DNA from: Omphiscola glabra
Taxonomy: Eukaryota > Mollusca > Gastropoda > Lymnaeidae
NCBI GenBank assembly: GCA_964017045.1
Contig: OZ024808.1
Coordinates: forward strand, 10,285,784 to 10,349,783
Length of the DNA: 64,000 nucleotides
Direction of reading: 5' to 3'
The notes below the pieces were generated by a model. The model worked only from the letters and a program-made list of their open reading frames with translations, ran no database searches and was not told the origin of the DNA. The position numbers and the translations under genes were made by a program. Positions 41,741 through 51,192 of the stretch are shown here, piece after piece; position 1 is the first letter of the stretch; every line of letters starts with the position of its first letter.

Positions 41741-42552
41741 TAAATGTAACTAGAAGCCCGTAGGTTTACAAATGTAACTAGAAACCCGTAGGTTTGTAAA
41801 TGTAAGTAAAAGCCCGTAGGTTTGTAAAGGTAACTAGAAGTTGTAGGTTTGTAAATTAACTAGACGTTGTAGGTTTTTAAATGTAACTAGAAGTTGTAGG
41901 TTTGTAAATGTAAAAAGAAGTTGCAGGTTTGTAAATGTAACTACAAGTTGTAGGTTTGTAAATGTAATTAGAAGTTGTAGTTTTGTAAATGTAACTATAA
42001 GCTGTAGGTTTGTAAATCTAACTAGATGCTGTAGGTTTTTAAATGCAACTAGAAGTTGTAGGTTTGTAAATGTAACTAGAAGTTGTAGGTTTGTAAATGT
42101 AACTAGAAGCTATAGGTTTGTAAATGTAACTAGAAGCCCGTAGGTTTGTAAATGTAACTAGAAGCTTGTAGGTTTGTAAATGTAACTAGAAGCCCATAGG
42201 TTCGTAAATGTAACTAGAAGCCCGTAGGTTTGCAAATGTAACTAGAAACCCGTAGGTTTGTAAATGTAAGTAAAAGCCTGTAGGTTTGTAAAGTAACTAG
42301 ACGTTGTAGGTTTTTAAATGTAACTAGAAGTTGTAGGTTTGTAAATGTAACAAGAAGTTGCAGGTTTGTAAATGTAACTACAAGTTGTAGGTTTGTAGAT
42401 GTAACTAGAAGCTATAGGTTTGTAAATGTAACTAGAAGTTGTAGGTTTGTAAATCAAGTAAATGTAACTAGAAGTTGTAGGTTTGTAAATATAACTAGAA
42501 GTTCTAGATTTGTAAATGTAACTAGAAGTTGTAGATTTGTAAATGTAACTAA
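41741..42552. repeat. Terminal satellite segment with about 27-bp monomers
   Basis: The monomer shortens to GTAGGTTTGTAAATG, then TAACTAGAAGTT or GAAGCCC (about 27-30 bp, roughly 30 copies). It has lost most of the C run and the extra As. A partial internal duplication is visible: the segment with GTAAGTAAAAGCC, TTGTAGGTTTTTAAATG and GTTGCAGG occurs near 41,800-41,930 and again near 42,260-42,365. The array stops abruptly after TAACTAACTGTTG at about 42,555. Confidence 0.85.
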
Positions 42553-42939
42553 CTGTTGAATATAATTATAAGGTCAAACAATAACTTCTCTAATTCGTGA
42601 TCGATCCTGCTTGCCTTTTCAAAGTTTTCCTTAAATGTTAACTGTGCAGGAACACCCCCCCCCCCCCCCCGCATACCCACCGGGTGCTGCAAAGGGCCTC
42701 GAATGTGTCAGGCGCCCAAAGCTGTGATGTGTAAACTATTTAAACTAACCACTTTGATTTGGAAGACTAGATACTTCATGCTGATTAGGCTCAGGTTAAC
42801 AAGAGGATAAGAAAATTGATAACTCGAGGATAGACAACAGAATGGGTTTGAGTGCATTTGGGGGGGGGGCGGGGAACTAAATCGGAACGTGGCAGTGGGA
42901 GAGGGGGTGGAGGTGGCCCTCCAATTAGTGTGGCAATTG
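42553..42939. other. Non-repetitive spacer with a C16 tract
   Basis: Between the satellite edge and the retrotransposon remnant there is no recognisable gene. The only marked feature is an uninterrupted run of 16 C at 42,655-42,670. A G-rich stretch around 42,858-42,870 and a purine-rich GGGGGTGGAGGTGG segment lie just before the reverse transcriptase remnant. The 5' edge of that remnant cannot be placed exactly. Confidence 0.5.
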
Positions 42940-43702
42940 CCTTTGTCATACAAACGAGCAAGCCATTCAACGTGGCTAACAACTATTGCAGAAACTTCTG
43001 CACGTATTGGTCTTAATATTCACAAGGGGAAGAGCAAGGTCCTCAAGGTCAATGCCGCTACAATACAGCCCCCATCAGGCTCAAAGAGGAAGCGCTCGAA
43101 AAGGTAGAGAGCTTTGTCTACCTTGGCAGCATCGTGGACAAGCAAGGTGGGACAGATGCTGACATCAAAATAAGGGTAGGAAAGGCACGGGCAGCCTTCC
43201 AACAACTCAAGAATGTCTGGGCCTCCAAATACCTAAATACCAAACTGAAGATCAGAACCTTCAACACCATGGTGAAACCGGTTCTACTGTATGGTGCAGA
43301 AACATGGAGAACCACTGCGGGGAATATGAAGAGAATCATTCCTTCATCAATAACTGCTTAAGAAGGATTCTCGGGATTCATTGGCCCGACAGAATCAGCA
43401 ACCAGAAACTGTGGCAGCGGACAAAGCAAGAACCGGTAGAACAAGAGATCCTCCAGAGAAGATGGAGATGGATTGGCCATACGCTCAGGAAACCTGCCTC
43501 CAGCATAACTAGACAAGCCTTGAACTGGAACCCTCAAGGAAAACGGAAAAGAGGCAAGCCTAGGAACACTTGGCGCCGTGAAGTGGAGGCTGATACCAAG
43601 AAACTTGGCCACACTTGGGGGAGGCTGGAGAGATTGGCTCAGGATCGTGATGCCTGGAGGGTTCTTGTAGGCGGCCTATGTCCTAACCACAGACGTCGAT
43701 GA
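42940..43702 (+). pseudogene. Non-LTR retrotransposon reverse transcriptase C-terminus, frameshifted
   Basis: Three frames read in succession give the C-terminal part of a LINE-type ORF2. Frame 1 has SARIGLNIHKGKSKVL. Frame 3 has FVYLGSIVDKQGG and [12 protein letters not shown]. Frame 2 has [42 protein letters not shown] and [17 protein letters not shown], and stops at 43,702. The first shift falls at the C5 run at 43,069-43,073 and the second near 43,325-43,345. The order RT thumb, then the W-rich C-terminal region, is normal for RTE/Jockey-like elements; I do not assign the clade. The catalytic part of the RT and the endonuclease are missing, so this is a 5'-truncated, dead copy. Confidence 0.88.
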
Positions 43703-43760
43703 AGATCGGCTGCTGTTCCTCAAGGACGAAAAGGCGAAAGAAGAATGTCTTGCTATGAAA
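43703..43760 (+). mobile_element. Probable 3' UTR of the same retrotransposon
   Basis: Sequence after the stop, including GGACGAAAAGGCGAAAGAAG, directly follows the ORF2 end and lacks similarity to the flank. No poly-A tail or target-site duplication was recognised, so the end near 43,760 is an estimate. Confidence 0.4.
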
Positions 43761-43817
43761 GTTTGTTTAACTATAGGGGCATTTTGACTAATACATTTAC
43801 GTAATGTACCATTCAAC

Positions 43818-44002
43818 CAGGGCCGGCACTAGGCCATTGCAAAATATGCGGCCGCAATGGGCCCCACACTTTCATAGGCCCCGCCCCGATTTATTTTCTA
43901 ATACAAAATCTTAATTTTCACTTATTATCCTTATTCCTACCCAGAAAGAGCCCCGCGCAATCCGTTTCGCATAGGGACCCGCAATTGTTAGGGTCGGCCC
44001 TG
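43818..44002. mobile_element. hAT-like MITE with perfect 8-bp target duplication
   Basis: A 185-bp element with ends CAGGGCCGGCAC and, read inward from the right, CAGGGCCGACCC (10 of 12 matching). It is flanked on both sides by CATTCAAC (43,810-43,817 and 44,003-44,010). Terminal CAGGG and an 8-bp target duplication are standard hAT superfamily signatures. The interior has no coding capacity, so it would need a transposase from elsewhere. The identical target duplication suggests it is not ancient. Confidence 0.85.
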
Positions 44003-44450
44003 CATTCAACCAATAATTATTTGTAATATGCAACGCCTCCCCCCCCCCCCACCCCCAGATTAAAAATACCACTAAAATATGACAAACAGTTTTAAAAGTG
44101 ACGAAATAAGAACATTCACGTCTGGTGTGAGATGTTTCCAAACATTTTTTTTTTTAATCAAGCTTATGGGCACGACAACTCGGGGAGACCAGGACATTGC
44201 TGCAGGCTGCCCTCCCTTGTAATCAAACACCATACATCTTAGCCCTCGTTAGCAGCTCACTAGAGACAGGGGATGAGGTGAAGGCTTGGGGCAGGGGGGA
44301 AGAGGCTTTTTTTGTTTCCCTTCTGTGATAAAAGGGTAGATAACTTACCCCACGGGGGTCACCGGGTTAATTAGTAGAACTCTCCAGTCTTTCAGAAGAC
44401 TTTTTTTTTTTAAAGAATCCGCGCCAAGCGTTTTGTCTCTCCAATAAGTG

Positions 44451-44466
44451 ACGTCACTATGTTTTC
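44451..44466. promoter_or_regulatory. CCAAT box next to a perfect CRE palindrome
   Basis: CCAAT at 44,451-44,455 is followed three bases later by TGACGTCA (44,459-44,466), the consensus for CREB/ATF bZIP dimers. Adjacent CCAAT and CRE elements are common in animal promoters. No transcript start can be assigned here from sequence alone. Confidence 0.4.
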
Positions 44467-44598
44467 ATAATGTCCGTTTGCTCACCGAGTGGATTTGGCA
44501 AGGGAAAAAAAGGGGGGGGGCGGGCAACCTATGGAGACGGATACATTCTTACGAGCCCGGCCCGACTTATTTATGGTGGTTAAAAATAAAATGAACAA

Positions 44599-44606
44599 TG
44601 ACGTCA
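44599..44606. promoter_or_regulatory. Perfect CRE palindrome
   Basis: TGACGTCA, 140 bp downstream of the previous CRE, in AT-rich sequence. Part of a cluster of four identical palindromes. Confidence 0.35.
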
Positions 44607-44657
44607 GGTTTGTTTAAAGGATTATTATTATATTTTTTTAAAAAACTCCTTCAATAC

Positions 44658-44925
44658 ATCTGTATTCAAGGTATTGGAGAAGTTATCAGTCTATCATTCA
44701 ATAAATCTGTATTCATGGTATTGGAGAAGTTATCAGTCTATCATTCAATAAATCTGTATTCATGGTATTGGAGAAGTTATCAGTCTATCATTCAATAAAT
44801 CTGTATTCATTGTATTGGAGAAGTTATCAGTCTATCATTCAATAAATCTGTATTCAAGGTATTGGAGAAGTTATCAGTCTATCATTCAATAAATCTGTAT
44901 TCATGGTATTGGAGAAGTTATCAGT
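44658..44925. repeat. 47-bp minisatellite, about 5.7 copies
   Basis: Units start at TGTATTCA near 44,661, 44,708, 44,755, 44,802, 44,849 and 44,896, each exactly 47 bp and almost identical (ATGG, AAGG or TTGT after the start). The last copy breaks off after TTATCAGTC. Because 47 is not a multiple of three, frames crossing it are not conserved. Confidence 0.93.
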
Positions 44926-44970
44926 CAAACGGAACCGACTCCAGAAGCCACGAGAACTAACCCCGAGATA

Positions 44971-44978
44971 TGACGTCA
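44971..44978. promoter_or_regulatory. Perfect CRE palindrome
   Basis: TGACGTCA in the sequence ATATGACGTCATGAAGG, just after the 47-bp minisatellite. Confidence 0.35.
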
Positions 44979-45740
44979 TGAAGGTTTGGCAAGGATAAAA
45001 AAAAAATGTCCACAAATGAAGGATATCACAGAGACTTCTACGTCTTTGTGGCTGCGAACTTAATCTTATCACCATTTATCCTGCCTTTGAAAAAAAAAAC
45101 ACGTCACTTCCTCGATGTAGATTACCGGTTTTCGACTCCGCCATCCCTCGAGTGCGACTCCCGAGTTTCAAACGAATTTTCCTTCCCCCCCCCCCCCTCT
45201 CACTCGGGGCGCCATCGGTTGAGTTGGACAAAAACGTTTACAGCGCGTTAAATCTCCAGAACATCAAAGCCACTTCCGTTCTATAAAACAAGCATTATCT
45301 CTCCTCATTGAGATAAACGCGCACCCGTAACGGTCTCGTGGACACAAATTGTGCTCGAATGTAAAAAAAAAAAAAAAAAAAGCCGTGCTCGTGAATTCTG
45401 TCTGAAACACAAGAGGAAGAGACCGTGGTCGAGTGCCCTGAGTCGTTGTCTCAAAACTTCCGAGAGTCGAGCCTAGAAAAAAAACTGACCAGAGGAAGTC
45501 CTCGGACATTTTGGTTGGAGAGTTAACTCTTTTCCCAATTATATAATTGATTTTTTTTTTCATTTAAAAAATAATTGTATGAGACGTTATTCAGTTTATA
45601 TTTATCCGAAATGGGAAATTACTCCTGTGTTACACGATCTCTAAAGGTCATACAATTTTTTTGTCCCGCCGCCCTGTGTGTATTGTTCATAAAATCATTC
45701 TGTAAAAAAGGAGAATAGAGATCCCCTCATCCACCCACTT
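44979..45740. other. Gene-free segment with poly-A and poly-C runs
   Basis: No supported gene. It includes a C13 run (45,185-45,197), a run of about 19 A near 45,363 that could be an old retroposon tail but has no recognisable body, and T-rich stretches near 45,552. Short frames here end quickly and show no domain. Confidence 0.5.
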
Positions 45741-45744
45741 ACCA

Positions 45745-46170
45745 GCATCAGAAATGAAGACATCCCTCAACCCTTCACGGGGAGAAATGAAGACATCCCT
45801 CAACCCTCCACAGACAGAAATGTAGACATCACTCAGTCCCCTCAGTTGGGTTGGAAATTAAAACACTACTCACAACACACAATCAGAAATGAAAATCCCC
45901 CCCCCCCCCAACAATTCACCACAATCAGAAATTAAGATACCCTCATTACCCCACAATAAAAAATGTTAAACACCCCTCACTCCCAAAAATCAGAAATGAA
46001 GACACCCTTCACTCCCCCGCAATCAGAAATGAAGACAACCCTCACTCCACCACAATCACAAATGAAGACAACCCTCACTCCACCACAATCACAATGAAGA
46101 CACCCCTCACTCAATCCCCAAATCCAAAACTGAAACACCCCTCACTGCCCCACAATCAGTTCTGAAGATA
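45745..46170. repeat. Degenerate minisatellite, about 33-36 bp unit
   Basis: About a dozen imperfect copies built on AATCAGAAATGAAGACACCC, then CTCACTCC and CCAC. Spacing varies and several units carry C-run expansions (C13 at 45,897-45,909). The array ends in a C15 run at 46,181-46,195. Confidence 0.8.
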
Positions 46171-46478
46171 ACCCCTTCTTCCCCCCCCCCCCCCCGGGCC
46201 CCCATATTTCCAGCAGACAATGCTAATGACTTCGACTGCAACCAGAAATTCCTCCAGGCCGCAGTTTGACATAAATCCCCGCAACAAGTTAAACGACCGG
46301 GCTGTGAAGCTTAGACACTGTTTGGGCTTCCCCGGGGTCCCCCCATAACGTAACAGATCTCTTCTATCATTGGAATCAACTTTTGCATCTGGGTCGTGGG
46401 GGGGGGGGGGGGGGGGGGATAAATAATTTCCCTACTCTGAAACCCAAAACAACAGCTCCGAGTCTATCTCCGGGTGAG
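46171..46478. other. Spacer with C15 and G21 homopolymers
   Basis: C15 at 46,181-46,195 and an uninterrupted run of 21 G at 46,398-46,418. No gene seen. Confidence 0.6.
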
Positions 46479-46506
46479 TGACGTCACGCCAATGGCGGAT
46501 AAAAGA
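46479..46506 (+). promoter_or_regulatory. CRE, CCAAT and TATA-like cluster
   Basis: TGACGTCA (46,479-46,486) is followed at once by CCAAT (46,489-46,493), then AATGGCGG and GGATAAAAG. This is the fourth perfect CRE within about 2 kb. The compact order resembles a small promoter, but no downstream exon was recognised, so function is a guess. Confidence 0.35.
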
Positions 46507-46881
46507 TTAACTTCCCATGGACTGCATAAACATTTATATTTTTTCAGAACGATTCAGTCTCTGAACTGGAAACACGCCTCCCCCCCCCCCCCCACGGTGG
46601 CAACGCTTCTGGACGACTCCAATAGTGTGGACAATGAATTGACTCCTTTCTATATTAATGTATTCAGGTCACAAGAAGGCACGTGGCATTGTCATGAAGG
46701 TCACGTGACATTCGCCCTGAAATTCACTTGACATTGCTACGAAAATCTGTATTTGAACAAATTAAAACCAGTCAAAAACTCTCAAGTTTTACTATAAAAT
46801 AATAGCAATAATGTTTTAATTAATGGACGTTTTTTTAAAGGGAACTTTCCTTCCGCGCTTGAATTTGTATTTGTATGGATA

Positions 46882-46966
46882 TCATTCCCTTAGACTTCAT
46901 TCCCTAGGACTTCATTCCCTAGGACTTCATTCCCTAGGACTTCATTCCCTAGGACTTCATTCCCTC
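46882..46966. repeat. 15-bp tandem repeat, about 5.5 copies
   Basis: Repeats of TTCATTCCCTAGGAC, almost perfect, with the first unit reading CCTTAGAC and the last breaking off at CCCTCC. Each unit contains the palindrome CCTAGG. Confidence 0.93.
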
Positions 46967-47050
46967 CAAACCACTGAACGGGCTTTTTCTCATCTTTCCG
47001 TTGACATTGAATCTCATTGATTAAAATGAGGATATTCAACTACCCATTTT

Positions 47051-47246
47051 CAGAGGTGTAGCTAAGAGCAGGGACAGGGATGGGGACAGATGTCCCCAAG
47101 CACCATAATAGTTAGGGGTGACAAAATGGGGTTTGATGGAATTTTATTGATGAAAATAATGGGTATAAAAGTTTTAATAAAGTGGGGGGGGGCGTAAAAA
47201 TAAATCTAGTCCCCAGGGCGTTAAACTTTCTATAGCTACGCCTATG
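47051..47246. mobile_element. hAT-like MITE, diverged
   Basis: Terminal inverted repeats CAGAGGTGTAGCTA (47,051-47,064) and the reverse complement of CATAGGCGTAGCTA (47,233-47,246) match at 12 of 14 positions. The 196-bp interior is non-coding. I could not find a convincing target duplication, so assignment rests on the inverted repeats and the CAG start. Confidence 0.6.
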
Positions 47247-47299
47247 TCCACATTAATAAAATGTTGTCTCAAACATTACTCCAAAACCTACACCTGAAA

Positions 47300-47640
47300 G
47301 GACACTGGCAAGGTGGGCGGAGCCAATGACTTCAGTAGCGGTCAGTGGAAAAGATGCTTCCCGCCCAGCTTCACTCACTTTCCAATAAAAGCACCACCCC
47401 CTTCTTCGGCTCCAGCCTGTCAGTCACCCGATATCGCCCCGCCCACAATGCCAGACGGGACCATCGCTCATAAACACTCGAACTCCAGACTTACTCACCT
47501 CCACCTCGTGGACAGCCTCCCTTCCGCCCCCACCCCTTTCCCTCACTCTCGGCCTGCCTTGACTCACGGCTCGTGACAGCCGCGCGAGACGTGAGCGAGG
47601 CGGTTCCATTTCAACGTAGGGGCAGACAACTCGGCTCGGC
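47300..47640 (+). promoter_or_regulatory. GC-rich candidate promoter
   Basis: This stretch is clearly richer in GC and CpG than its surroundings. It contains GGGCGGAGCCAATGAC (GC box plus CCAAT), a second CCAATAAAAGC near 47,380, and CCCCGCCCAC near 47,440. It is followed by a possible leader that ends in a splice donor (next entry). A promoter for the plus-strand Prrx-like gene 7 kb downstream is the most economical reading. An unrelated non-coding transcript is also possible. Confidence 0.4.
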
Positions 47641-48211
47641 TCTGAGAGAAGAGTTGGGGTTGATGTTAATCATTGTCGCCGGCCAGGGGGGCAGAAAAAG
47701 AAAACACTAAGAAAAAAAAAAAAAACCCTCACCAAGATTATTATTGTTGCGCTGCTCGCTCTCTCGTGGAATGTATCCGGAACGAGGCGATTCGTGAGAG
47801 GGTCTGGCAGTTTGTTTTCTTCTCTCCCTTCGTCATCATTGCTTGGCCACTGTTTTCTGAAAGATCAACGCTCTTTGGAAGAAAAGAAAGAAAAGGAAAA
47901 AAACAGCGAAGTAAGACTTAAAAGAAGCATCAAAATATATATATATATATTTTTTAAAGTTGAATTGTGTGCGCGGTTAGATTTTACGGAGTTATTTCAC
48001 AGACAGTTGAAGAGTTTCATTCTTACAAGGAATCTTAATAACTCTGGGAGGAGATTTGCTTCCTAGGCTTCCGGCTCAGAGATATTGTGTTTGTTTTTCT
48101 TGTTCATCACGCTCGTGCCCAGAGGTGCAACGGCCCGAAGCCCCGCGCGAGTGTTTAAACTGTTAACGTGATACTGGAAACAAGGGAGTCAGTTTCCGTA
48201 AACAGTTACGG
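47641..48211 (+). other. Candidate non-coding first exon ending in a splice donor
   Basis: The region downstream of the candidate promoter ends in TTACGG followed by GTGAGTAC (donor at 48,212), a close match to the animal donor consensus. No long frame with a recognisable protein is present, so it would be 5' UTR. Possible acceptors before the Prrx-like start codon lie at 54,667-54,668 and, with a branch-like CACTGAA before it, at 54,708-54,709. The exon is inferred from signals only. Confidence 0.3.
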
Positions 48212-48419
48212 GTGAGTACAGACAAGGGGCGGGGGGAAGCAGAGCTGTTTAAACCTGTGGCGGAACGTGGTGAGGACGAGGATATGACAAGGGTAGAAAT
48301 GGATGAGAGTGTCAATACCTTGGTGGGGTGTTGTGGGTAAGACAGACGTTGGTTTGTGCGTCTGAGATCAAGAGGCCGATGTCCAGACTCACGCGTAGTG
48401 ATTGATGCGTCTTGTAGCT

Positions 48420-48731
48420 AGCTCCACGGAGCCGCTACAGGTTGGTGGTGCCACCGCTGAAATGGGTTGTGATATTGCCGAAGTTGGTGGTGATGTTTCC
48501 GAATTTGTCGGTGATATTGCAAAAGGTTTTGGTAACACTGCTGAAGTAGGTGGTGATATTGCCCAAGTCAGTGGTGATATGATACTGACGAAATTGGTGG
48601 TCCTACTGCCGAAGATGGTGCTCTGCCGAAGTTTATTGTCCTTCTTCCGAAGTTGGTAGTACGACTGCTGAAGTCGGTCGGTGGTGTATTGCCAAAATTG
48701 GTGGTTCTACTGTCAAAGTTGGGGGGGGGGT
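48420..48731. repeat. Degenerate GGTGGTGATATTGCCGAAGT-type repeat
   Basis: Roughly a dozen imperfect units of about 21-30 bp built around GTGGTGATATTGCCGAAG and variants such as GTGGTTCTACTGTCAAAG, ending in a G10 run at 48,721-48,730. An 85-residue frame runs through it, but its residues merely mirror the repeat. Confidence 0.75.
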
Positions 48732-48930
48732 GCTGCCTAGCTATAAAATCATGACAGACTTATGACTTATGTAAGGATGTAATTTGACGACCGTCACATC
48801 TCATGTATTTTTATCTAAAGCTCGAGTCACACGATCAGGCTGTGCTGATGAGACGACACCAATTTCCCCGTGTTTCATGAGACTCAATGATTGAGCTGAA
48901 GATATTTGATTGGTTTAATAGTTCCATCGG
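48732..48930. other. Short non-repetitive spacer
   Basis: Nothing supported. AT-rich sequence between two degenerate tandem arrays. Confidence 0.4.
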
Positions 48931-48934
48931 AGCG

Positions 48935-49320
48935 AACATGTAAATGGTTTATTTGGTGCAAATGGCTAATTTGGAGGAAATGGCTAATTTGGTGGAAATG
49001 GCTAATTTGGTGGAAATGACTTATTTGGTAGAAATGGCTTATTTGGTGTCGGTGGTTTATTTAGTGACAATGACTTATTTGGTGTCAATGACTTATTTAG
49101 TGTCAAATGTTTATTTTTTGTCAATGATTTATTTAGTGTCAATGATGCATTTAGTGTCAATGGCTTATTGGTATCAGTGTCTTATTTAGTGTCAATCATT
49201 TATGTGGTGTCAATGGATTATCTGGTGTCAGCGGCTTATTTAGTGTATGTGGTTTATTTAGTGACAATGGTTTATTTGATCTAATCTAAATGGATAACTG
49301 TTTGTAAATGGTTTATTTGA
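48935..49320. repeat. Degenerate 18-bp tandem repeat
   Basis: About twenty units of AATGGCTTATTTGGTGTC with drift (GGAA, GTGACAATG and others). An 81-residue frame here is periodic at six residues and is not credible as a protein. Confidence 0.85.
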
Positions 49321-49419
49321 CCAATTTACATATATATCTCATCAAGAATTTGCTCATTACGTAGAACATAGCGTTAGACGACGTTATTGAGAATGCTGAA
49401 TACAACTGTCTTATCGTGG

Positions 49420-49611
49420 CATTTCTTAGGTACGGTAGCGAGATAATAGGTGACATTTCTTAGGTACGATTACGATACTGAAAAATAAGGGACTTCTTCT
49501 TGTGTACGATACCGAAAAAATAAAGAACTTCTTCTTGTGTACAATACCGAAATTGTAGGGGACATTTCTTGGGTACGGTACTGAATTAAACGGGGGGGGG
49601 GGGGGGGGGGG
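49420..49611. repeat. Roughly 40-bp imperfect repeat ending in G20
   Basis: Four imperfect copies of a segment with CTTAGGTACGATACTGAAAA and GGACTTCTTCTTGTGTACG. The last copy is followed by an uninterrupted run of 20 G (49,592-49,611). Confidence 0.75.
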
Positions 49612-49684
49612 CATGTCTTGGGTTCTATAACATCAGTTGAACAAGGTAATATAGTTTCACATAGTTTCATGTGCAATTATTAAG

Positions 49685-50192
49685 CTGTGCAGTACTCACT
49701 TTACCCATAGCAAGGCCAATACAGAGCTGTGCTGTACTCAGGTGTATCCTCAGCAAGGCCAGTACATATATGTGCTGTACTCACTTTACCCCTAGCAAGG
49801 TCGATACAGAGCTGTGCTGTACTCACTTTACCCCTAGCGAGGCCAATACAGAGCTGTGCTGTACTCACTTTACCCCTAGCGAGGCCAATACAGAGCTGTG
49901 CTGTACTCACTTTACCCCTAGCAAGGTCAGTACAGAGCTGTGCTGTACTTACTTTACCCCTAGCAAGGTCAATACAGAGCTGTACTGTACTCACTTTACC
50001 CCCAGCAAGGTCAGTACAGAGATGTGCTGTACTCACTTGTACCCCAGTAAGGCCAGTACAGAGATGTGCTGTACTCACGTGTACCCTCAGCAAGGCCAGT
50101 ACAGAGATGTGCTGTACTCACTTGTACCCTCAGCAAGGTCAGTACAGAGATGTGCTGTACTCACTTGTACCCTCAGCAAGGCCAGTACAGAG
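49685..50192. repeat. 42-bp minisatellite, about 12 copies
   Basis: Units of CTGTGCTGTACTCACTTTAC, then CCCTAGCAAGG and CCAATACAGAG repeat every 42 bp. The right half carries a TTGTACCCTCAGCAAGG variant. As 42 is a multiple of three, all frames stay open on both strands (up to 222 residues), giving 14-residue periodic peptides. No signal peptide, start context or domain argues that any is translated. Confidence 0.93.
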
Positions 50193-50350
50193 AACACTCA
50201 CCGGGAGAGGATTTCAGCTGTTAGTAGATGTTGGATTAAAATTGTTGAATGTTTTTTGGTAAACCCTAACCACGAGTGTTTGTCATCATTCTGGTCCTAC
50301 AGCCCTACTTCCTATCGACTGTTTTCATTTGACTATTAATAAATAATTTC

Positions 50351-50675
50351 GGTGGAATGTAACTGGAATAGCGTCTCGGCAGATCCCGGTCGGTGGAATG
50401 TAACTGGAATAGCGTCTCGGCAGATCCCGGTCGGTGGAATGTAACTGGAATAGCGTCTCGGCAGATAGCGGTCAGTTGAATGTAACTGGAATAGCGTCCC
50501 GGTAGATCCCGGTCGGTGGAATGTAACTGGAATAGCGTCTCGGCAGATACCGGTCGGTGGAATGTAACTGGAATAGCGTCTAGGATGAACCCGGTCGGTG
50601 GAATGTAACTGGGATAGCGTATCGGCAGATCCCGGTCGGTGGAATGTGTCTGGAATAGCGTCTCTGCCGATGCCG
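50351..50675. repeat. 41-bp minisatellite, 8 copies
   Basis: Eight units start at GGTGGAATGTAACTGGAATA (50,351, 50,392, 50,433 and so on every 41 bp), followed by GCGTCTCGGCAGATCCCGGT. The core AATGTAACTGG closely resembles the AATGTAACTAG core of the large satellite, although the rest of the unit is different. Confidence 0.93.
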
Positions 50676-51009
50676 GGAGAATGCGCCGACGTCAACACAA
50701 AAACCCGCAATGGATAACAAAGTCTTACGCCTTACGCGATACAAAGATATTGTCACGTGGCCGCTGATCGGCGGAACGATAGCAGGGCGAGGGCTTGAAA
50801 TAAACACATCTCTCCACTTTATACTCATGCATGTTGCACAGTGGGCTGCTCCTAGAAATATACTTATTATATCATATGTAGAAGAGGGTGAGTTGTGACT
50901 CCTTTTAGTTGGGAGAGTAACCCAAGGACTGAGGCGGTTAGTGGCCCCGGGTGGGTGGGGGGGGGAGGGAGTGGGGTTTACACATCAGAAAAATAAATAT
51001 GCTTTAGCA

Positions 51010-51192
51010 CAGTGGCGTAGTTTGGATTAGTGCCACCCGGGGTGGGCACAGAATTTTTCCACCCCACTCCCATTCATTCACGAAAAAAAAAAACCTCTGC
51101 GGTTGGCCGAAAATGCTACCCCCTACTTATAAAGAAAAAAGTACCGCCCAAGGCGGACCACCCCCTCCGCAACCCCACTTCCTACGCCACTG
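51010..51192. mobile_element. hAT-like MITE with perfect 11-bp inverted ends
   Basis: CAGTGGCGTAG (51,010-51,020) and its exact reverse complement CTACGCCACTG (51,182-51,192) bound a 183-bp non-coding element. Flanks CTTTAGCA and TTTTAGTA agree at 6 of 8 positions, consistent with an aged 8-bp target duplication. A diverged relative lies at 57,716-57,840, sharing TGCGGTTGGCCGAAAATG-like interior sequence. Confidence 0.8.

Larger units (their letters stand above)
1..42552. repeat. Long satellite array, about 33-bp monomer with nested higher-order structure
   Basis: The whole stretch is head-to-tail copies of one monomer: GTAGGTTTGTAAAAAATG, then TAACTAGAAGCC and a run of C. It is about 33 bp long, with 32-bp forms that lose one A. 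A second form has GTTCGTAAATG in the first half and is about 30 bp. Substitutions in the C-run segment (AGAATCCCC, AGACGCCCC, AGATGCCCC, AGAAACCCC and others) tag individual monomers and recur in fixed order, which reveals larger periods. A conserved landmark, GAAGCTTCGTAG, is seen at about 31, 3052, 6007, 8413, 14161, 17285, 20241, 22647, 26192, 28431, 32897 and 36811. The array is open at the left edge and ends where the monomer stops near 42,552. No gene, RNA or inserted element was found inside. Many long frames exist on both strands because the monomer lengths are multiples of three, but they encode only repeating 10-11 residue units and are not genes. Confidence 0.97.
44011..44657. other. 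Gene-free flank with homopolymers and CRE sites
   Basis: No coding region or RNA was recognised. The stretch holds a C12 run (44,039-44,050), T runs near 44,147 and 44,401, a G-rich run near 44,512, and two perfect TGACGTCA palindromes described separately. Confidence 0.6.

Noticed and set aside
1..42552. Dozens of 60-256 residue frames in the satellite, mostly on the minus strand, some repeated identically at many positions
   Set aside because: They exist because monomers are 27, 30 or 33 bp, encode only the repeat itself, and are identical because the DNA is. No promoter, splice or domain evidence.
1..42552. CRISPR-like array
   Set aside because: There are no unique spacers; the entire unit repeats. 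Sequence context is eukaryotic.
49671..50339. 222-residue plus-strand frame and overlapping 177- and 130-residue frames
   Set aside because: Produced by a 42-bp tandem repeat open in several frames on both strands; 14-residue periodicity with no domain.
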